DNA of 64,000 nucleotides from a bacterium (GTDB taxonomy: Bacteria > Armatimonadota > Fimbriimonadia > Fimbriimonadales > Fimbriimonadaceae). Position 1 is the first letter of the stretch. Each line of letters begins with the position of its first letter. The stretch lies in NCBI GenBank assembly GCA_027483535.1, contig JAIXUN010000002.1:1798001-1862000 (forward strand), read 5' to 3'. Below are positions 27,491 through 34,486 of the stretch, piece by piece. Below the pieces are notes generated by a model that made no database searches, had not been told where the DNA came from, and worked only from the letters and a program-made list of their open reading frames with translations. The translations under genes were made by a program, and so were the position numbers.

Positions 27491-28666
27491 TTACCTGCCA
27501 TGAGTTCGGGGGAGAGTCTGTTGGACTCGCCAAGGATTGCTGTAAGAGAATGTTTTTCGAAGAGGTAAATCGGTTCTGGATTCTTGAAGGTTGTCAAACG
27601 CCCCACACGAACCCCTGACAATCAGTTCAAAGGGCAGGGTGCGAACAACCGAAGGGCGCTGAAGGTCGGAAAGACGCTCTTTCAAAAGCGCAAATGCTTC
27701 CTGAGAGAGAGCGCTCCAATTGAATCGGACCGCCGTCATTCCAACACCGTCGACGGCGATCGAAAAATCGTCGCCGATCATGCCCAGTTTCAAGTCATTA
27801 GGGAGGTTCAACCCGCATCTCAGCGCGGTCTCCACAACCGGGGAAGCAAGGAAGTCGTGAAGGATGACCATGCCATCTGGCCGGTTGCTTTGGCGGAGAA
27901 GATTCTGAAGCCCGCCAAGTTTTGCCGACGTGTCTCCGCTCGTACTGATGAACTGAAAGTCTTCGGGGTTTGGTTGCAACCCGTGAGCGAAGCAAGCAAG
28001 CATCACGCCCTGAATTCGCGCCACCGTCGTCTCAAGGGTGTCCAGCATTCCTGTGATGCCAATTCTTCGGCAACCCTGCTGAATGAGGTGAGAAGCAAGC
28101 TCGTAGCCTGCTCGCTCATGGTCGAAGCGAACCAAGTCGGTATCGGATTTTCCGATCTTGTGGTCTAGCGCAACCACCGGGAGCGATCGAGTCAGTTGGC
28201 TCAGGACCACGTCATCAGGATCGATTGCGAAGCCCCATATGAAGGCGCCCGAGTAATCCCCGTCAAGGACTCTTTGGAGAGCGTAAGCAAACGGATAGTC
28301 CGCGGTCTGACCAATGCGCTCGATTTTTAGGTTCTCTGAGAAGACAAGATGTTCGAAATACCCACCGAGAAGGGTTTGTACATAAGATCCGTTCTCGATG
28401 AAGGCGACCGTGTTCGATTGGTTGGACCGGATCCCTCGACCAACGAAGACACCCTTTTTGGGGACGTTTACGGCCCACCCTTCTTCGACAAGCTCGGCCA
28501 GAACCTTTCGAATCGTGGAACGACCTGCGCCAAATTCGGTTTGGAGTTCTTTTTCGGTAGCAATGAACTGCCCTGGAATCATTTCAGCCGACATGAGCCG
28601 CTGCCTAAGAGATTCGACAATCTCTAGGTAGCCATTTCGTCCGATTCGGGTGCTACGTTGCTCCAC
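27491..28666 (-). CDS. GntR-type regulator with LacI-like sugar-binding domain
   Basis: The 391-residue protein has a GntR winged helix at about 12-78 (ATEKELQTEFGAGRSTIRKV then LVEEGWAVNVPKKGVFVG). A periplasmic-binding-protein-like effector domain at about 85-350 includes VVALDHKIGKSDTDLVRFDH, RIGITGMLDT and LKLGMIGDDFS. Such AraR-like proteins repress carbohydrate genes until a sugar binds. The start is GTG 28666 with TATATT at 28674-28679 ending 7 nt upstream (leaderless). It is the first gene of a regulator-prepilin-lipoprotein operon and lies between GH26 and GH53 genes, so a glycan-responsive role is inferred. Confidence 0.9.
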   Translation of the reverse strand: MEQRSTRIGRNGYLEIVESLRQRLMSAEMIPGQFIATEKELQTEFGAGRSTIRKVLAELVEEGWAVNVPKKGVFVGRGIRSNQSNTVAFIENGSYVQTLLGGYFEHLVFSENLKIERIGQTADYPFAYALQRVLDGDYSGAFIWGFAIDPDDVVLSQLTRSLPVVALDHKIGKSDTDLVRFDHERAGYELASHLIQQGCRRIGITGMLDTLETTVARIQGVMLACFAHGLQPNPEDFQFISTSGDTSAKLGGLQNLLRQSNRPDGMVILHDFLASPVVETALRCGLNLPNDLKLGMIGDDFSIAVDGVGMTAVRFNWSALSQEAFALLKERLSDLQRPSVVRTLPFELIVRGSCGAFDNLQESRTDLPLRKTFSYSNPWRVQQTLPRTHGR

Positions 28667-28673
28667 GAAAATT

Positions 28674-28690
28674 AATATACACAGTGTTTG
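28674..28690 (-). promoter_or_regulatory. -10 element and possible operator of the GntR regulator
   Basis: TATATT (28674-28679) ends 7 nt before GTG 28666. Just upstream, plus-strand ACACAGTGT (28679-28687) is a short palindrome that could be an autoregulatory operator; this is speculative. Confidence 0.4.
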
Positions 28691-28808
28691 CTAAAACCGG
28701 CGTAGATTTTTCTTTTTTGAAAGAAAGAAAACCTTCCGTTTGACAAAACGAGGGATTCAACGCTTCAGAGAAACGTTTCGCGCCAGGTAACAATCACTAG
28801 GGATTGAT

Positions 28809-30260
28809 TTATCGAAGAATCTCACGCACCACGTTTCCGTGGACGTCAGTGAGTCGAAAGTCCCTTCCGGCGTGGCGGAAAGTAAGTTTGGTGTGATCAA
28901 AACCCAGGAGGTGAAGGATCGTGGCGTGAAGGTCGTGAACATGCATCCGGTTCTCTTCTGCGCGGAAACCAAACTCGTCGGTGGCTCCATAGGCCATTCC
29001 GCCTTTCACGCCGCCGCCTGCCATCCACATAGAAAAGCCGTAGTGGTTGTGGTCTCGACCGTTCATCTTCCCGGCGTTCGCGCCGGGTGTTGGAAGTTCC
29101 ACGGTAGGCGTTCGGCCGAACTCTCCACCCCAGATGACGAGCGTTTCATCGAGCATCCCTCGCTGCTTAAGATCGGTCAAAAGGGCGCCAATCGCCTGAT
29201 CGCACTCTTTTGCGAGGTTACGGTGCTGAATATGGATGTCGTCATGAGAGTCCCAAGGCTGGCCCGCTCCATGATAGAGCTGGATAAACCGCACCCCACG
29301 CTCGGCCAGACGACGCGCGATGAGGCACTGTCGAGCGAAGTTCCCCGCCCCATAGGCAGCTCTTGTCGCCTCGGATTCCCTCATCACGTCAAAGGCGTCG
29401 CTCGCCTCCGACTGCATCCGATAGGCCAACTCGTAAGATTGGATTCGTGCCTCCAGCAAGGGGTCTTGAGCCCGTTTCGCCTGGTGCTCCTTGTTCAAAC
29501 GCTGGAGAAGGTCTAGTTGCGCCCGCTGTTCACTATCCAGGGTGTAACTGTTGCGGACGTTCTCAATGAGCTTCTCAACATCGGTCTTGTTCGGATCAAT
29601 GTAAGTCCCTGCCAGAACGCCCGGCAGAAATCCCGACTGCCAGTTTTGCGTCTCTTGAATGGGATAGCCCCCAGGACACATCGCGATGTAACCAGGCAGA
29701 TTCTGATTCTCCGTACCAAGGCCATAGAGAACCCAGGAACCCATCGAGGGCCGAATCTGGCGGGATTCGCCGCAGTTCATCAACAAGAGAGAGGGCTCGT
29801 GATTGGGAACATCCGCGTGTAACGATCGCATCACGCAAAGATCGTCTGCATGCTTGGCGACGTTCGGAAAGAGTTCTGATATCTCAAGTCCGGATTGCCC
29901 GTGCTTCTGAAACTTGAAGGGCGAAGGAAGCGCCGCCCCGGTCTTTCGCTCGGTGGGAAGATTGAGCGGAATGACCTGCCCCGCGTACTTGTCCAGGGCA
30001 GGCTTGGGATCGAACGTATCGACCTGCGAGGGTCCTCCGTTCATAAAGAGGAAGATCACTCGCTTTGCTTTGCCCCGGAAATGAGGGGCTTTTGGAGCAA
30101 GCGGATTAGAAGAAGTTTTGCCCTGTCCGGATGCCAACGCTTGCGGACCCAAAACGCTGAGCAATCCGAGCGTCGCAAATCCATTCCCCATTCGAGAAAG
30201 CATTTCTCTCCGCGTGAGGAAGAGGTCTTCTATTCGGGCGTCGTGATCGAATTGGGACAT
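28809..30260 (-). CDS. DUF1501 family protein, paralogue of 2204-3694
   Basis: The 483-residue protein has a twin-arginine-like start (FLTRREMLSRMGNGFATLGL), the metal-site-like [49 protein letters not shown] and the C-terminal [20 protein letters not shown]. These motifs match the first DUF1501 protein in this window closely. The fold is sulfatase/phosphatase-like with unproven activity, and it is probably exported folded through Tat. ATG 30260 is chosen; the frame could start at TTG 30278. It is the third gene of the GH53-cytochrome-DUF1501 operon, 26 nt after the cytochrome stop. Confidence 0.9.
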   Translation of the reverse strand: MSQFDHDARIEDLFLTRREMLSRMGNGFATLGLLSVLGPQALASGQGKTSSNPLAPKAPHFRGKAKRVIFLFMNGGPSQVDTFDPKPALDKYAGQVIPLNLPTERKTGAALPSPFKFQKHGQSGLEISELFPNVAKHADDLCVMRSLHADVPNHEPSLLLMNCGESRQIRPSMGSWVLYGLGTENQNLPGYIAMCPGGYPIQETQNWQSGFLPGVLAGTYIDPNKTDVEKLIENVRNSYTLDSEQRAQLDLLQRLNKEHQAKRAQDPLLEARIQSYELAYRMQSEASDAFDVMRESEATRAAYGAGNFARQCLIARRLAERGVRFIQLYHGAGQPWDSHDDIHIQHRNLAKECDQAIGALLTDLKQRGMLDETLVIWGGEFGRTPTVELPTPGANAGKMNGRDHNHYGFSMWMAGGGVKGGMAYGATDEFGFRAEENRMHVHDLHATILHLLGFDHTKLTFRHAGRDFRLTDVHGNVVREILR

Positions 30261-30286
30261 GGCTTTTCTCTCAGTCAATAAATCTC

Positions 30287-33256
30287 TTAGTCAATAAAGA
30301 GGAACTCGTTCGACATCAGCAGGATTTGCGCGAGCATCGCCGTGCGAGCAGGCTTGGGCAGGTTGGTGTTAGGACCGAATTCTCGAGACGCTTCCCACCT
30401 AGCTTTGGATTCCTTATGGACGATGATCGGAGACCAAGCGAAAGCATCGAAGGAGTCCGATCCGTTGGGGTCGGCGACAAAGTCGATCAAATCACCCGCG
30501 TCCAGTTTCAAATCCTCGAGGCGGACCTCCTGATTGCGACCGAACACCGTCCATCTCGCAAGCAGCCCTGTGCGGTTCGAAATGATCGAAGCTCGAATGC
30601 CATTCCCCTGTTTCTCTGGGTGTCCAATGTTGCCGAGGATTTCGTACGTCCCGGATGAGGGAACGCGGAACCGGCGAATCACAGCCGTTTGGTCATCCCT
30701 GCCCGGGTGGCCTCCCGCACCGTTCAGTAGCGCGTAACCCAGCTTTGGATCGGGGAATGTCTCCGAGACCCGAAAATGATCCCCGGCAAAGAACCGAAGC
30801 GGCTGGAATCGCGAAACCCGATCTCCATCAAGAGCACCCGTACCGTACTCCCAAGCCGGAAGAGGTGAGGCGGGAGGGGGTAGGCCGAGATAGTCGGCAG
30901 CGCTCTTGATCTCAGATTCAGATGGGGTGCGCCCTAGCACCTGTCGGAAGATTGCTTGAGCTTTCGACTTTGCGTCTTTGGCTTCCACAATCTCTTTCCG
31001 ACTCGCAATCTGGTGGGAATGACCAATCGCAAAGGGCGAGTTCATGAAGAAAAGCGCCTGTTGAGGCACGGTCGTCTGAAACCGTTTGGGGTTGGTTGTA
31101 TCTGGAGAAGCGAAATCGAAGGTACGGAAAATCCCGGGAAGGTTCTGACGCTCGACAAATCCGTAAACCGCTCGACGCTTCGAGAAAGGTTGCGACCAAA
31201 GGTCCACAGATGGTCCACCGACCATCGAAGTATCGAGATTGCCTGTCGCCGCGACAACCGCGTCGCGCATCTCTTCGAGTCCAAGTCGCCGACGATTCAT
31301 GCGTCCCAGAAGACGATTCTCGGGGTCGATGGCATAGTGCTTGGAAGACCCCACCGAGCCCTGGCGATACGTTGCGGACGTTACGATGAGGCGGTGGAGT
31401 TTCTTAAGCGACCACCCATCCTTGATCAATCTTCCGGCCAGGTAGTCCAACAACTCCGGATGGGTCGGTTTTTCCCCTTGGAAGCCAAAGTCGGATGGGG
31501 TCCTCACCAGCCCATGACCAAAATGGTGCATCCAGACGCGATTCACGATCACGCGCGGAGTGAGCGGGTTGTCGGCAGAAGCGATGGCTTTGGCAAGTTC
31601 TAGGCGACCGCTTCCCTTCTTCCAGTGTTCGCGGTCCTTTCCTGATTGAGAGAGTGCTGCCAAAAATCTCCTCGGAGCGATCGGACCCGGGTTGCCTGGG
31701 TTTCCGCGTTTGAAAACGGGCACGTCGTGGGGGTTGTCTCCCTCCACCACCGCCATTGCGAACTCTGGCGCAGGTGGCATCTCCTTTGTTAGGGTCATCA
31801 TTTGCCCTTCTAACTCGGAATGTCGTTTCTGAGCGTTTGGGCCAAAGGCCTTTTTCAGTTTGTTCAGAACGTCGCCCGTGGGCACCACCTCCTCACGCAG
31901 TCCCTGGAGAATTCCCTTTATCTCCGCCGGGAGATCCTGGGTTTTCCGAAGCGCTTTGACCTCATCTGTAACCAGTTGTCGTTCGGCCTGAAATGCTTGA
32001 ACCAACTTGGCTCTCTGCCGTTCCCAAGGATCGCGAATGGCGCGTGGCGAGGTTGGGATCTCGGCCTCCTTCGTGGAATCAAAGATCGAATAGAGCGAAT
32101 AGTAGTCCTGAGTGGGAACGGGGTCGAACTTGTGGTCGTGACACCTTGCACACGCCACAGTAAAGCCCATGAATCCGCGGGTTGTGACATCTATCCGGTC
32201 GTCGATGATGTCTGGAGTTTGGTTTAGGAATCGCCGTCCAACGGTCAAGAAGCCCATCGCCGCCAAGGGCTTTCTATCGTCGGCTTCCATGACCCCGGGC
32301 AACAAATCAGCCGCGAGTTGTTCTTCGATAAATCGGTTGTAAGGAAGGTCCCGGTTAAAAGCGTCGATCACCCAGTTTCGATAGGTGTACGCATGGGGAT
32401 AGTTGCGGTCCTCTTCAAATACGTACCCCTTCGTGTCGGCGTACCGGGCAACATCGAGCCAGTGCCGCGCCCACCTCTCACCATAACTAGGAGAGGCCAA
32501 GTACCGGTCCACGAGTTTCTCGTAGGCGGTTGGCGAGGCGTCTCCGACAAAGGCGGAAACTTCTGCGTAGGTGGGAGGCAGGCCGAGAAGATCGAAAGAG
32601 AGCCTTCGAATGAGGGTGCGCTTGTCGGCCACTGCCGTTGGAGTCAAACCGGCTCCTTTAAGCGCCTTGAGAATGAAGGGGTCGATGTCGGTCTTAGACC
32701 ACTGATCGCCTGAAATTTTTGGAACGGAGGGTTTTGCTAAGGGCTTCAGACTCCACAGAGACGGACCGGTCGGTGAAGCGGCCACCGTACTTCCGGATTT
32801 CGGCCAAGGGGCACCCATCTCCACCCAGGCGTCCAGGTCGGCAATTTGATTCGCCGGAAGCTTTTTTGCCTTCGGCATTTTAATCGGGCCGTTGTATCGG
32901 ATGACCTTTATGAGCAAGCTCTCCGACGGTTTGCCAGGAACCAGAATTGGACCGGAATCCACTCGACCGAGCATCGCCGTCCGCGAATCGAGCCTCACGC
33001 CCGCGATTTGCGTTTTATCCCCGTGACAGCCCAGACAGTTTTCGACCAAAACCGGCCGAATCCGCGACTCGAAGAAAGCGGCCTGCTCGGGCGTGATAGC
33101 GGGTTCGGATTGTTTTCCGATCAGAGAAGTCGAACGGGCAGGAACCACCAAACCCACGCCGAACAAACCAATCGTAGAGACGGCAAGAAGCCCTCTCCAC
33201 GCCTGTTGCGGTTTCGTGGATTTTCGCGAGGTTGTTCGACCGTGACCCGTCATCAT
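30287..33256 (-). CDS. Planctomycete-type cytochrome c protein (PSCyt1-DUF1549-DUF1553), second copy
   Basis: The 989-residue protein has an N-terminal hydrophobic anchor (GLLAVSTIGLFGVGLVV). A PSCyt1 domain carries heme motif CLGCH near 75, DUF1549 carries CARCH in [17 protein letters not shown], and DUF1553 contains VIVNRVWMHHFGHGLV. A C-terminal beta-sandwich with RFQPLRFFAGDHF and DLIDFVADPNGSDSFD suggests carbohydrate or surface binding, and this part is absent from the copy at 3697-6762. Two hemes are expected in the periplasm. It sits 9 nt after the GH53 stop, with GAAGG as ribosome-binding site, so it is co-transcribed with a galactanase. Confidence 0.92.
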   Translation of the reverse strand: MMTGHGRTTSRKSTKPQQAWRGLLAVSTIGLFGVGLVVPARSTSLIGKQSEPAITPEQAAFFESRIRPVLVENCLGCHGDKTQIAGVRLDSRTAMLGRVDSGPILVPGKPSESLLIKVIRYNGPIKMPKAKKLPANQIADLDAWVEMGAPWPKSGSTVAASPTGPSLWSLKPLAKPSVPKISGDQWSKTDIDPFILKALKGAGLTPTAVADKRTLIRRLSFDLLGLPPTYAEVSAFVGDASPTAYEKLVDRYLASPSYGERWARHWLDVARYADTKGYVFEEDRNYPHAYTYRNWVIDAFNRDLPYNRFIEEQLAADLLPGVMEADDRKPLAAMGFLTVGRRFLNQTPDIIDDRIDVTTRGFMGFTVACARCHDHKFDPVPTQDYYSLYSIFDSTKEAEIPTSPRAIRDPWERQRAKLVQAFQAERQLVTDEVKALRKTQDLPAEIKGILQGLREEVVPTGDVLNKLKKAFGPNAQKRHSELEGQMMTLTKEMPPAPEFAMAVVEGDNPHDVPVFKRGNPGNPGPIAPRRFLAALSQSGKDREHWKKGSGRLELAKAIASADNPLTPRVIVNRVWMHHFGHGLVRTPSDFGFQGEKPTHPELLDYLAGRLIKDGWSLKKLHRLIVTSATYRQGSVGSSKHYAIDPENRLLGRMNRRRLGLEEMRDAVVAATGNLDTSMVGGPSVDLWSQPFSKRRAVYGFVERQNLPGIFRTFDFASPDTTNPKRFQTTVPQQALFFMNSPFAIGHSHQIASRKEIVEAKDAKSKAQAIFRQVLGRTPSESEIKSAADYLGLPPPASPLPAWEYGTGALDGDRVSRFQPLRFFAGDHFRVSETFPDPKLGYALLNGAGGHPGRDDQTAVIRRFRVPSSGTYEILGNIGHPEKQGNGIRASIISNRTGLLARWTVFGRNQEVRLEDLKLDAGDLIDFVADPNGSDSFDAFAWSPIIVHKESKARWEASREFGPNTNLPKPARTAMLAQILLMSNEFLFID

Positions 33257-33265
33257 TCGCCTTCG

Positions 33266-34369
33266 CTATTTTCCGGCCAGAGCCTTCCAGCTATCCAAAA
33301 TTGCCTCGTTCTTAAAGTCAAACAGGCAAAGGTTCTCGTAGGGGGTCTGAATGCCTTCGTGGGCAACATATTCGGGCGCCCAATACACGACGCCGCGACC
33401 AAGTCCGCCGGGAGTCTTTCGAACCGTGGCATGGAGTGCTCGTAAGAACTTTGCCTGACCCGCGGGTGTCGCCTCGAACCCGGGTAACAGTTGATCCGCC
33501 TTACCCACAAAGTTGTTCTCCTTGTCCTTCCATTCCAGGCTGAATGGGTATGCCGTTTCGACGACGATGATCGGCGTCTTTACGCTCTCCACCAAGGCTT
33601 TCAGGTTCTTCTCCAGATCCGTCAGAGTCCCGTGCCACCAGGGGTAGTAAGAAAGACCGATGTAGTCCATCGGCACCTCCGCCTGAGCAAGTCGCACGTA
33701 CCAAGCCGGGGTTCCTTTGTAGTCTCCGCCCGCATCGTTGTGAATGATGATCTTCGGCGAGACCGTCCTTCCGTCCCGACTATCCTTCGTTGGCGGAACG
33801 CGCTTCACTGCGCTTGCACCGGCTTTCAAAAAGGTGACCAGATTGGTAAAGGCTTCGGGATTGTTGCCCTTCTCTTTTGTCCACAGTTGACCTTCTGGCC
33901 AAATCATTCCGGTTCGGATTTCATTTCCCACTTGAACCAGATCCGCCGGGGTCCCTTGGTTGACGAGAGCGTTTAGAACGTCGAACGTGTGCTCTTCAAC
34001 CTTGTTGGCTATAGCTTGAACCGAGAGACCGTCCCAGGCTTTGGGCTTTACTTGGTGACCCGGATCGGCCCACCAGTCTGAGTAGTGAAAGTCGATCATT
34101 AATCGAAGCCCCGCCTTCCAGGCATCTTTCGCCAGCTTCAACGTTTGATCTTTCGAGCAATAACCGTCTTTGGGATTCACCCAAACTCGTAGGCGAAGCA
34201 CGTTCGACCCACTCTCGCGAAGAACCGCCAAGGGGTTCACGGTCTTGCCTTCGCGGTGAAAATCTAACTTCAGGTCTCGATACTGAGGCAGAAACGACAT
34301 GTCTGCCCCAGACCAATACTCGATTGGACCCTGCAATAGGACACCGGCGGCCAGGAGGGCGGTTAGCAC
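33266..34369 (-). CDS. Secreted GH53 endo-beta-1,4-galactanase
   Basis: The 367-residue protein has a signal peptide (LTALLAAGVLLQG) and the GH53 pattern: GADMSFLPQY, NVLRLRVWVNP, MIDFHYSDWWADPGHQ, the acid/base VQVGNEIRTG (Glu150), IGLSYYPWWHG and the nucleophile IIVVETAYPF (Glu271). The family cleaves beta-1,4-galactan side chains of pectin. The start is GTG 34369: TAGAAT at 34376-34381 ends 6 nt before it, a leaderless pattern. It is the first gene of an operon with the cytochrome and DUF1501 genes, linking galactan breakdown to that oxidoreductase-like pair. Confidence 0.92.
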   Translation of the reverse strand: MLTALLAAGVLLQGPIEYWSGADMSFLPQYRDLKLDFHREGKTVNPLAVLRESGSNVLRLRVWVNPKDGYCSKDQTLKLAKDAWKAGLRLMIDFHYSDWWADPGHQVKPKAWDGLSVQAIANKVEEHTFDVLNALVNQGTPADLVQVGNEIRTGMIWPEGQLWTKEKGNNPEAFTNLVTFLKAGASAVKRVPPTKDSRDGRTVSPKIIIHNDAGGDYKGTPAWYVRLAQAEVPMDYIGLSYYPWWHGTLTDLEKNLKALVESVKTPIIVVETAYPFSLEWKDKENNFVGKADQLLPGFEATPAGQAKFLRALHATVRKTPGGLGRGVVYWAPEYVAHEGIQTPYENLCLFDFKNEAILDSWKALAGK

Positions 34370-34375
34370 CCTTTT

Positions 34376-34381
34376 ATTCTA
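34376..34381 (-). promoter_or_regulatory. -10 element of the GH53 operon
   Basis: TAGAAT on the minus strand ends 6 nt before GTG 34369. No good -35 was found at 16-18 nt. Confidence 0.5.
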
Positions 34382-34474
34382 CGACGACCTGTCGCATTGC
34401 ATGAGGATTACGAACTTCGGGAACGCGACCCGACCGTCGTGCAAGTTTAGGACTCCAAGTTTTTCAAGAACAGT

Positions 34475-34480
34475 TAAGAT
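34475..34480 (+). promoter_or_regulatory. -10 element of the PA14-propeller-ThuA gene
   Basis: TAAGAT ends 6 nt before ATG 34487. The intervening AAGGGG touches the ATG and is too close to act as a Shine-Dalgarno sequence, so a leaderless start fits better. Confidence 0.5.
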
Positions 34481-34486
34481 AAGGGG

